The notes below the pieces were generated by a model that was not told where the DNA came from, did not search any database, and was given only the letters and a program-made list of their open reading frames with translations. A DNA stretch of 64,000 nt. It comes from Marsupella aquatica (lineage: Eukaryota > Marchantiophyta). The stretch covers positions 11,098,001-11,162,000 of the forward strand of contig OZ316898.1 of NCBI GenBank assembly GCA_973895155.1, written 5' to 3'. Of this stretch, positions 11,161-20,584 are shown piece by piece. Within the stretch, counting starts at the first letter, position 1. Each line of letters begins with the position of its first letter. The position numbers were made by a program, and so were the translations under genes.

Positions 11161-13144
11161 AAAGATGGACCGCATTCATCCTCCTCCTCCATAAAAGGTG
11201 TTGACTGGTTTATATCTACAATGTCATCACTATGGTTCTCATCGCCTAAATTGACTATGTCTTCTTCGTCCTGGTTACAAAATTCTGTTGTATCCTCCTG
11301 TCCACCTGCAAGGTTGTCTTTCCTAACCTGGCAAGTTTGCTTGTCATGGCCCCTTTGCTTGCAGAAACCCAGGTCCTGGGCAACCGGACTCGATCCATCC
11401 TCCTCTGGAATCTGAGCCTTGGTTTCTTAGTGGGACGGCCTCGAATCCGTTTATTCTAAGGTGGACCACACCATGAATCCGGCTGCAAATCATCTTTCAA
11501 GAATGCTACCACTATATGTCTGTCTAAATGACTCCACAGAATCCTGCACATAATAGAATGGAGAAACAAAATTGTAGTGGCAAAGATGTAATCAAGTAAT
11601 AGCTCTCCATGCATGAATGTAGGGAATACCGACATTCTACCAATCACCACAAGAACATTCCTTCAATGGCTGCAAACTCACCAGGAAGTGCTTGCCAATC
11701 AAATCGGTAATATTGACTTTAGTTGGGCTGGATGGATTCTGCAACAAGTTGAAGAGCTTCCTCATGTTGGTCCCTTAATATTGCCATGATGTTGGGAGGA
11801 AAGAGTGTAGTTAAGGACTCTACAAGCACCCTCTTCTTGTAGTAGTGCTTCATCATGTAATCCCAAATCAGTTTCGATTGTTTGAATGCAACTTCATGGT
11901 GTTCAGCCTTCGGTGCTTGATTAGTGCTCTCTGCTTGTTGGGATGTCTCATGGCCCCACTTGATAAGCACAATGAAGCTGCAGCTTAGGAGATGAAGAGA
12001 AAACAAATTTTGGCGCGCAATAACTTCACCACACAAAAAAAATATAGCAGCAATGGTATGGTGTATCACCTGGGGTACGGCATGAAAGCTCTTGAATAAT
12101 GAGATGGATCAGCAGTTCTCACAATGTAATCAATGCTGATGGGTACTCATTCTCAATGAGGTCGCAAGTACTGGTCTTCATTAGTAGCATATACCAGCCC
12201 ATCGAAAGCCTTCCGTGCTGCCTTGTTTGAATGAGCTTGTACATTTTTTCCCATGTGCCAAGTGCAAAAAGCATGGAAGGCCAATGGAAAAACCTCTTCC
12301 ACAACATTTTGCAGTCCATTTTCTCTATCTAAAATAGAATCTGTACCACTACGAGATAACTCTGGGATTGCATCATGCAAAGCCTTCAAAAATCTCATCC
12401 AGAACTCTTCATTCTTTGACGGAACCATGGAGTATGCCAAATCATAACAATGTTGTTAGCATCCAACACAGTGGCTACCAATAACATCTGGGGATATGCA
12501 GATTTTGTGTGTGTGCCGTCCACTGCAATGAGTGGCCTGCAATGTGGATAAGCCTTTTGAGAAGCATTAGAATACACAAATAAAGTTTGAAAGGATCCAT
12601 CAGGTGCGCTGTAGTTTGCCACAACACCTGGATCTCTTTGTAAAATGTGATGACAATGACTAGGAATGAGATGGAAAGACTCCTTCTCATCACCGTCTAG
12701 GCGTACAAGAGCCCTTTTCTTGGCTGAATGTGCTATGTGATATTTAACATCTGGATGCCAAATAGCTTGGGCAGTGTCTCTCAAAGAACAAGCTCTGATT
12801 TGTCTATTTTTGATTATGATGTAAAAAATCAGTGTAGCCAGGTAGTCAAAAGAATTATGCATTCGCGTGGTATAATGGTCTGTTGCACAACAACTGTGGT
12901 GATCATTGAGCTGTGTGACGGTAATGGTTTCCGTCCTGGAGCTCATAATGACTCGAATACACCACAAACATTTTTGGACAGGGTTTTCATGCCACCACAT
13001 TTTGCATTTTCCAATAAAATGTAAAATGTTATTTTTGTATGTTGTGATTACCCGCTCAGTTGCCACCCCGTGTCTGACAATTGCCCTCTTGACATCTTTC
13101 CAACTCTCAAACGTGTCACGTTTCTTCAAACAAGCTTGAACCAT
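11160..13144 (-). pseudogene. Mutator-like (MULE/MudrA) transposase remnant
   Basis: Read from 13144 leftwards, the first frame carries a WRKY/GCM1-like zinc-binding region (CLWC ... HHSC) followed by a MULE transposase core with the motif PLIAVDGTHTKSAYP, which holds the first catalytic Asp. Near 12440 the frame breaks: the continuation LAYSMVPSKNEEFW lies in another frame, and one missing T restores the expected run. That second frame holds HAFCTWHMGKN and then shifts again near 12160. Further left are a Glu-rich segment (12069-11719), a short RGRPTKK DNA-binding-like motif (about 11430-11455) and a CCHC-like knuckle CKQRGHDKQTC in yet another frame. Several frame breaks mean the copy is dead unless some are introns. 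No SWIM finger was identified. Confidence 0.75.
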
Positions 13145-14068
13145 GGCTCCAATTATTCATGCACACCTTAAACGAGCTTAAACTCTGCATACAAATACAG
13201 ACAGAAAGGTGATCATGTCTCACAAGTGATTGAGGCCATAATAATAGAAGCCGAACACCATTTCAGAATGGAATAGAAAGCCCAATTTTGAATTGGTTTT
13301 GTACAATTCAAAAGAGAGAAACAAATTATAGCATATATAGATGCCAAATAGATTGACAAAGTCTAGTTTGAAGGTTAACGTTCATTAAGCAGAAAATAAA
13401 TTGCAGCTACAATAATGGCAATCATGTCGTGGTCGAGATGTCAATGGAATAATGAACTTTGCTTCAAAACACATTACAAGGCAGTCTCATAAATGTCTAG
13501 TACAAAAATGTACAAAGAGTGTCTCTCCTACTCGATCGATGGAGCCTCTCTGCTCTTTGGATTACAGTAAATTTGACAGTAAAGCCGCAAGTGATAATGT
13601 TGAAACCTACAAGCTTACTCTTTCAATGTAACCTACTCCTAAGGACTTCTCATTGAGGCATGTCTTTTGTAGATATGCAGCAGTCGACAACATTGAAAAT
13701 GAAATGTATTCCCACCTGAAAGTGATATGGTCGATTGAATTGTGGTCTGAGGATTATTGGTGCTGAGTTCTTCTAATCACTATGATCGGCAGCAACGTCA
13801 ACAGCTTGGGCTGGTCCTTCCACATTTGAATACACTGCTAAATATAGCGTTTAGCAGCACATGGGCGGAGCTATGTTTGTGCGCAATGTAGCAAAGTAGT
13901 CGTTCTTCATTGCAGGGAAAAATCCAGCCACAAATGTGAGGAAGTCTCACTACATTGCGCAATTGCCAAGCAGCTCCAGGAAATAGTTGCAGCTTTGTCA
14001 TGGTCCTCTGCGTAGCTTTCCAACTTAATAATTTGCTAAGTTCTGGCCAAAACGTTCAACATTTTGGC
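13145..14068. other. Non-coding stretch with a short hairpin
   Basis: No gene is recognised. A 12-bp inverted pair, TGCGCAATGTAG (about 13879-13890) and CTACATTGCGCA (about 13952-13963), could form a hairpin with a 60-nt loop. The right end of this stretch is the insertion site of the copia element. Confidence 0.4.
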
Positions 14069-14413
14069 TGTTGAGTATCGACGACAATCACAACGTCAAG
14101 CCCATGAACCATCCAACGCACAAGAGTCGACACAGAGAGATACGTGGTTCACCTCCACATGAGGCTACGTCCACGGGAACACACAAGAGCTTTACTGCAC
14201 TCTAGGCCGATCGACCATACCAAGCATCCACAGCACAAGCTCTCTCTATCTCTCAACTAGCTCGGTAAGAATGAGCCTGAGTTCCACCTCTCCAAGCAAA
14301 CACCGCTTGGTTATAGAGTGTGCACAACATGACTAACCTAACCAAGTCTACAACTAAGGTTAGCCTTAACTACGGTACAGTCGTAACTCTAGACCTAAGA
14401 GTAAATCCTAACA
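14069..14413 (-). repeat. 3' LTR of the copia element
   Basis: This LTR begins TGTTGAGTATC and ends CCTAACA on the + strand. It is the 3' LTR for the minus-strand element because the purine tract adjoins it. It pairs with 16490-16834. Confidence 0.93.
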
Positions 14414-14424
14414 ATCTCCCCCTT
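14414..14424 (-). promoter_or_regulatory. Polypurine tract
   Basis: On the minus strand this reads AAGGGGGAGAT directly before the LTR start TGTTAGGATT. This is the expected site for plus-strand DNA priming during reverse transcription. Confidence 0.85.
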
Positions 14425-14627
14425 GACTCTGGTCTAGGGAGGGTAAAGACTGCAACCTATATGATTGCTCAGCGGGAAGTTCTGGAAAGAAAAACCAAAC
14501 CGGTTTTTCCCTCTTTATACGAGAGTAGACCAGAACTAAGCCGTAGCCTATACAAGGAATGAGCAAGAGCATATCTCAGTATCTACACAAATGTTAAGTA
14601 ACCCTACTTGTGAGGCAATTGCAAAAC

Positions 14628-15707
14628 CTACAACGCATCACGATGTCTAGAAAAACTCTCCAAAGGAATCACTTTGGTAAAAGCGTCAGCTGGGTTGAGT
14701 TTACCGTCAATCTTGACTAGCTCAAACTGATTATCAGACACAGTCTGCCTGATAAAATGGTACTTGACATCGATGTGCTTCACTCTACTGTCCATTACCT
14801 GGTTTACAGCAAGATGGAGCGCACTCTGACTATCACAATGGAGCTTCACATTCCCCTGTGGCAATCCCATCTCAGTGATAAGTCTATCCAACCAAATCGC
14901 TTCCTTTGCTGCTTCCGCTGCTGCAACATACTCCGCTTCTGTAGTAGATTGAGCAATACACTTCTGCAGAGTAGACCTCCAACTTATGCATCCACCTCCT
15001 AATGTGAACACATAACCTGTTGTTGACCTCCTCCGATCCAGATCCTGTGCATAGTCAACATCTACATAGCCCATCAATGATCTAGCATTATCAGCATGTG
15101 CATCAAACAATAGACCATGATCCATGGTACCTTTCAAGTACCGAATAATCCACTTCACTGCTTCCCAGTGTACCTTCCCTGGATTCGACATGTACTTGCT
15201 CACCTTGCCCATAGCCATGGCAAGATCAGGTCCAGTGCAAGTCATCAAATACATGAGACTCCCCATTGCCTTGTCATAAGGAACCTTTGACATCAGCCCC
15301 TTCTCTATCTCATCCGTATGACAAAATGCTGATGACAACTTGAAGTGTGGAGCCAACGGGGTACTTACTGGCTTGCTATCCACCATGTTGAACCTTGCAA
15401 TTACCTTCCTCGCATAACTGCTCTGCGTCAACCATAGCTTACCAGCCTCCAAGTCCCTAGTGATCTCCATACCCAAAATCATCTTAGCTGGCCCTAAGTC
15501 CTTCATCTTAAACTCTGCACTTAGCAGTGCCTTGAGCTTAACAATCTCAGACCTATCCTTGGCCGCAATAAAGTTATACAAATTTTGGTCGCCCTTGAAA
15601 TGAGGCTCCCTCGGGTCGCCCTTGGGGCGAGGCTCCCTCCAGTCACCCTTTGAAACCCTGTTGCTGCAAAAATCCCGTCGCAATTCCCGGACAAAGTTAC
15701 TATTCAC
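14628..15707 (-). pseudogene. Copia pol remnant: end of reverse transcriptase plus RNase H
   Basis: A single open frame of 359 codons. Recognisable sequence starts at IAAKDRSEIVKLKALL, which in intact copia polymerases follows directly after the catalytic YVDD. It continues through KMKDLGPAKMILGMEI and the RNase H domain (GYVDVDYAQD, TEAEYVAAAEAAKEAIWL, KHIDVKYHFIR) to NPADAFTK. The YVDD motif itself is gone. The first 45 codons are unrelated leader sequence containing repeated KGD..REP units (DNA period about 27 bp) fused to the polymerase. The polymerase is therefore inactive, although the RNase H part looks complete. Confidence 0.9.
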
Positions 15708-16472
15708 TAACTTTGTTGTTTTCCTTGTGCCCTAGGTCGTCGCCGCACCTCACCTCTCCGCGGCGCGTTACGTTGCCGTAGGAAACACAATTTGCCAACA
15801 TCCAACGTTGCTTGCTGCCGCCAATTCCACGAGTAAAAACAATGACCGCCGATGGGGAAATGTTGCCAAATTGCGCCGACACAATTTGCGAGCTCAGTAG
15901 AGAAAAAATCTTCCATCGTGTCACACTCACTCCGCGTCAAGTGCCAATCCCGGATCCAAAATGACCGTCTTGTTGCGATCAAAACATTGAGCCATAGCGC
16001 TTCGCGTTTCTTCCTCCGAGTTGGACGTGACAACGAGTAACCCGGTTCAGATGAGAACAAGCTCCATAGCCTGTGAAATTTTTTTTTTGAACGTCTCCTT
16101 CACTCGTCACGACGCACTCGGTAACCACTCGACTGCAACTCAGCTACCGAAACAAACAGCTCGCTTTAACCTCCAACATGAGCTATAACATGCAACGCCT
16201 CCCGCACCACACAACTCAAACTGTTGAACAAATGATCTCTGGTCTCTCCCCCAAAATACCGTCGAACACGAAAAAACTCCAGATTGACGCAAACTTCGAT
16301 TCCTCCGCACCACGGATTCCGATCAGCGAGTTCTAACCACCGTTAGAAAGCCCTCTCACTAATATATCCGTTCAGCCACACACATTCGAGTTTCATGCGA
16401 TGAAACTCCGAATGGAACACCAACAATGAACGCTGGAAAACCGTCACGAAAAAGACCTCGTCACCTCCCAAG
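15708..16472 (-). other. Leader region of the deleted copia element
   Basis: This lies between the primer site and the fused pol remnant. It is expected to be the 5' untranslated leader plus whatever gag start remains. Two short overlapping frames here show no Gag or zinc-knuckle signature. Confidence 0.5.
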
Positions 16473-16487
16473 CATGCTCTGATACCA
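16473..16487 (-). promoter_or_regulatory. Primer binding site (tRNA-iMet type)
   Basis: On the minus strand this reads TGGTATCAGAGCATG, two bases inside the LTR. TGGTATCAGAGC is the standard plant copia primer site complementary to the initiator methionine tRNA 3' end. Confidence 0.93.
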
Positions 16488-16489
16488 AT

Positions 16490-16834
16490 TGTTGAGTATC
16501 GACGACAATCGCAACGGCAAGCCCATGAACCATCCAACGCACAAGAGTCGACACAGAGAGATACGTGGTTCACCTCCACATGAGGCTACGTCCACGGGAA
16601 CACACAAGAGCTTTACTGCACTCTAGGCCGACCGGCCATACCAAACATCCACAGCACAAGCTCTCTCTATCTCTCAACTAGCTCGGTAAGAATGAGCCTG
16701 AGTTCCACCTCTCCAAGCAAACACCGCTTGGTTATAGAGTGTGCACAACATGACTAACCTAACCAAGTCTGCAACTTAGGTTAGCCTTAACTACGGTATA
16801 GTCGTAACTCTAGACCTAAGAGTAAATCCTAACA
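16490..16834 (-). repeat. 5' LTR of the copia element
   Basis: This is the 345-bp partner of 14069-14413 with the same TG...CA ends. As the 5' LTR of the minus-strand element it should hold the element's promoter. Confidence 0.93.
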
Positions 16835-18639
16835 CTGGCTGGCATTCAGAAGGCTTCTAGGGTGTTAGTTTCACATTGTGACGCGGGCCAAGGATGCGGG
16901 ACCCTTTCAAACTATGGATGAACAAAATTGGGACACTTGCGATCATTGAGCGCGCAGTCCAGGGGGAGAGTTGAGTGAAAGAGTTGACGGAAACTGAACC
17001 CTTACCAACTGGATGGAGTTTTTACCCAACAAGCATGAGACACGTCAAGCTCAGGTTAACCCATGTAAACCCAAGTAACCACATACAAAAACCATGCAGT
17101 ATTAATTTTTGTAGAAACCGTGGCAGTATTGTAATAAGTCACATCTTTAGTGGCATTGTAGTTAAAAGCTGTTTCAACAATATATATTTTCAAGTCAATA
17201 TTGCATTTGAGCAAGCTGCCAAACTGATTCACAATAATACCGTATGACCGGATGTCCACCAATGAAGGTGACTACTTTGATGAGATTACATCTTTTATAA
17301 AGTGGTAAAATATATGTGGTATTTAGGTCCTCGGGATGGGGAGGCCTAAGCTTTGGTCTGGCAGGGAATTGTGCCAGCTTTTCCTTCTTGTGGCCCCAAT
17401 GGGCGACAGGCAAAATGGCGGAGGTGTTGGACTTGCCTAAAAGAATAGAAGCCAAGAATAGATCCGGAGTGGGTTGGTTGGTTGGTGGTTACTTCAATCT
17501 ATTTTATGGGAAGTGCATGCAATCCTTTCCCAATTTAAATATCCATACCTTTAAAGAGAATACTTCAATATTCTGGTGATCGGTTTTATATGAAGTATTT
17601 ATATTTAAGTTACCAGTGTTGTATACTATAGAATATTATCTATTTTATGTTTGCAGCACCTTTTCTAGATCATATGCATGATAGATTTTGTCCAAACAAT
17701 CTTAAAAATAGTTACTGTGTTCTTACTATGTCCTGCCCCCCATCCCTTTTTCCCAGGGAGCTCACTTTCGTTCCTTTTAAATAAATTGTCAATGTTGCAG
17801 GATGTTGGGTTGGGCGAGATTGGGTCTCCACCATCAAGAGGTGGATATGGCCCCATTGTTGCAGCCTGTCCGGTCCAACCATGCTCTATATATTGTAAAT
17901 AAATTGGGATTGCTTGACCTAACCCGTAGCAGGCTTGGTTGCCTAGCCGCCTAGCCATCACTAAAACACCATTTCTGAAGATAGAGGGATGGGGCAAATA
18001 AGGCCCCCAAGGTTGATCCGTTTGCATTTTTCCAGAGCCAGATTTAAACAGCTTTGTTGTTGTGTGAGGCTCTGCCAGTCTGGCTGACAAATGACATACA
18101 ATTCCTTGGGAATAATAATCTTAGTTGGCTTTAAGTGGGCTCCCTTACTTTAGATCTCACGTACTTATGCCAGAAGGATAAGTTTCCCCCAAGTTATCTG
18201 CGCAGATATATTTTGATTCTTCATGGCTCTAGATCTTCTGACACTCTGTCAAAAGCCTTTGTTCTTTTTCTAGTGTTTGGTCAATAACTCTCTCCCTCGT
18301 CTTTCATGTCTTTGGTAAAAGGGCACCTCTGCCCTCTTGATATCTTTGGCAACAGTGACCAATGTGTTGAGCCAGGTTTATATAAAGTGCCACTAAGTTT
18401 AGTCTCTCCATGGACAGCCGATAAAAAACCACGGACTCAGAAGTACGGAAGGGCCAACAACATGGAAGAGGGCCCCAAAATAAGTCCAGTCGTTAGTCCC
18501 TTCCTGTCAGCTTAATTTTATTTTGCCAGGGTGGCCGATGTTACCTTGTGATCACGGAGTAGATGCTATCAAAATTCCCCCTAGATTTATTACACTTATC
18601 CTTAGATTTAGGGAGAATGTGAGACAGATGTAGCACAAG
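16835..18639. other. Intergenic stretch, no gene recognised
   Basis: It contains a 14-bp match (16877-16890, TGTGACGCGGGCCA) to the CACTA subterminal zone, so a transposon scar may be present. ORFs near 17316-17579 (+) and 17665-18090 (-) have no recognisable motif. The rest is AT-rich. Confidence 0.4.
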
Positions 18640-19165
18640 TTTGAGCCTTTTTGTACTGGCCAGTTGTCACCAAAATCTGCCTTCAGCCAAAACCTCTGCC
18701 AAAATGGATCATGTCCGTCCAGCTGATAACAAAGCGGAGTCAACAGTCTGCCTTCAGCCAAACCCTTTGCCAAAGTAGTTGCTGCCGATACATTGACAGC
18801 CAGCTGCTAACAAAGTGGAGTCACACAATCTACCTTCATCCAAAACCTTCGCCAAAATTGTTGCTGTACCCTTGTGTCTACCTTCAGCCAAAACCTCAGC
18901 GAAAATCGTTTGGGTCCCACGCAGCTCGTAATGAAGTGGAGTCGCCTCCGGCCACAAGCTCCGCCAAAATTGTTTGTATCTCTTTGTGGATAGCCAGCTG
19001 ATAACACAGCCAAACCCTTCGCCAAAATGGTTCTTGTACATTCGTGGACCGCCAGCGGATAACTCAGCCAAACCCTTCGCCAAAACAGTTCCTGTACAGC
19101 GTGGACAGGAAGCGGATAACTCGGCCAAACCCTTCGGCAAAAAGGTTCGTGTACCCTGGTCGACA
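18640..19165. repeat. Degenerate minisatellite array (about 8 units)
   Basis: A core CAGCCAAACCCTTCGCCAAA followed by a variable part and CAGCTGATAACAAAGTGG recurs about eight times with spacing of about 55-90 bp. The last three units (about 19005-19140) are the most alike and about 60 bp apart. The many short ORFs on both strands come from the repeat itself. Confidence 0.8.
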
Positions 19166-19384
19166 GCCAGCTGAATAGCTGATAACAAAGTGGGGTCACA
19201 CAAGGTAAGTTGAGCCAGGACTGGGTTTCACCAACAGGCTGCTTCTGGCGCTTGGTCTCGCCGTGCCTGGTAAGCGTGCGGCGTGTCAACTTGACGAAGA
19301 GCGATATACATCATTCAAAGTACAGCTCATCACCACTACAGGCTAGGACTGTACGTGGCTCCCGCTAATGCTACCATTCTTGTC

Positions 19385-19535
19385 TCTTAGCGGCAGCTGC
19401 GGCCCAAGTTTAGCGGTAGCCTTTGAGTCACTACTACTGTACTCTGTCGCTTAGCAGCAGCCAAGTTTAGCGGTCGCCTATGAGTAACTACTCTGATGCT
19501 TAGCAGCAGCCAAGTTTAGGGGTCGCCCATGAGTA
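19385..19535. repeat. Three tandem copies of a 50-bp unit
   Basis: The unit contains CTTAGCAGCAGCCAAGTTTAG followed by a GTCGCC-like string and ATGAGTA, and occurs at about 19388, 19445 and 19498. It sits between the minisatellite and the SnRK2 leader. Confidence 0.75.
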
Positions 19536-19699
19536 GGAGTGGACGGCCGGAATCGGTAGTCGTCATCCTACTACTACCATGGCTCTCGCTCGTTCTGGCT
19601 GGCTGCCCGTGTCGGTCCGGCCAATCTTGTTGGTTGCGGAGGTGAGACTGGAGAGAGCCATGACGAGGAGTCGAGGTGATGAGAGAGGCTCAATTGTTT

Positions 19700-20584
19700 G
19701 ATTGAGGGTTTTGTTCGTTCCGCGGAGCTCTTTTGCGGAATAGGTTTTGTTTAATTGGGGGTTTTTGTTCTCTCCCCCGACCACTTTTGTTGAGTAGCGG
19801 AGGAAGAAGAGCGAGCAAGCAAGCGAGGAGGGAGGGAGAGAGGGGAGGCACGAAGAAACGGTAGAAGAAGGCAAAAGAAAGCTACAGGAGTAGCGGGCGG
19901 GGACGGAGTGACGCCAGCAAGAGAGGGTCTGAGGGTGAGAGAAGAGAGGCCATGAAGTAGGGGAGGGGGAGGAAGACGGGAGAGAGAGAGAGAGAGATTA
20001 TCGGTGCTTCGAAGTTCATCGAAGCTGTGAGGGCAACTGCAAAACACAGGCAGGCAGCAGGCAGGCAGGCAGGCAGGCCACCGCCTCGGGAGCTGTCTTC
20101 TCTTGGAAGTCAAGTTGGGCGACAGACAGATAGACAGACGGAGGGGAGGACGAAACGGGGATTACTAGAGTGGACTGGTGCTCTGGGTTATAGGGAGAGG
20201 AGCAGGAGCTCAGCAGCGTGGAGTGGAATTCCCGGCAGATCTGCTGAGGGACACGACGGACGGAGGAGGAAGGGAGGGAGGGAGGAGGGGGCAGAGGCGA
20301 GGAGGAGGCGAGGTGGAGGCGGAGGCGATGGATGGAGACTGACCCGTCTTTGACCACTCGGGGCGAAGAAGTGTGCTATACGGATTGGGTCGAGCAACTT
20401 GCTACGAGACGTTCAGGGGCAGGAGGAGAAGAGAGGGGATTATGATGGTGAAGCAGTAAAGCGAAGAAAGAGATCACCGGATTGAGTGAGAAGGCGAGGA
20501 GAAGGAGAAGGCCCAGTCCTAGAGGAGTTCCTTCGTGGCCTGTTAAAGAGAACAGGGCGGTGCATGGTTCCTGGACTTCACAAT
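19700..20584 (+). promoter_or_regulatory. Purine-rich 5' region of the SnRK2 gene
   Basis: GA-rich sequence with a (GA)n tract near 19980-19996 and a (GGCA)n tract near 20048-20077, typical of plant 5' leaders. If transcribed, it contains short upstream ORFs, the closest being six codons at 20442-20459 (MMVKQ then stop). The transcription start is not defined by the sequence. Reverse-strand Ser/Pro-rich ORFs here are shadows of the GA tracts. Confidence 0.45.
20442..20459 (+). promoter_or_regulatory. Upstream ORF in the SnRK2 leader
   Basis: ATGATGGTGAAGCAGTAA lies about 125 nt before the kinase start. If included in the mRNA, it could reduce or condition kinase translation. Whether it is transcribed is unknown. 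Confidence 0.3.

Larger units (their letters stand above)
14069..16834 (-). mobile_element. Ty1/copia LTR retrotransposon, internally deleted
   Basis: Two LTRs of exactly 345 bp (TGTTGAGTATC ... CCTAACA on the + strand) flank 2.08 kb of internal sequence. Coding sense is minus. A tRNA-iMet-type primer site lies next to the right LTR and a purine tract next to the left LTR, so both ends are present. I count about nine differences between the LTRs (about 2.6%), which indicates an old but not ancient insertion. Flanks read TTGGC before 14069 and CTGGC after 16834, matching at four of five positions as a likely target duplication. Gag, protease, integrase and most of the reverse transcriptase are absent, so the copy is non-autonomous. 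Confidence 0.93.

Noticed and set aside
17665-18090. 141-codon minus-strand ORF
   Set aside because: No recognisable domain, no splice partners and no support from neighbours.
18754-19289. Long minus-strand ORFs with repeated FGEGFG/AKGLAELSA-like segments
   Set aside because: They follow the minisatellite period exactly in more than one frame, so they are repeat translations, not a protein.
20486-20584. N-terminal extension of the SnRK2 frame to 20486
   Set aside because: It begins with GTG, not ATG, and SnRK2 proteins start at the MERYE-type position.
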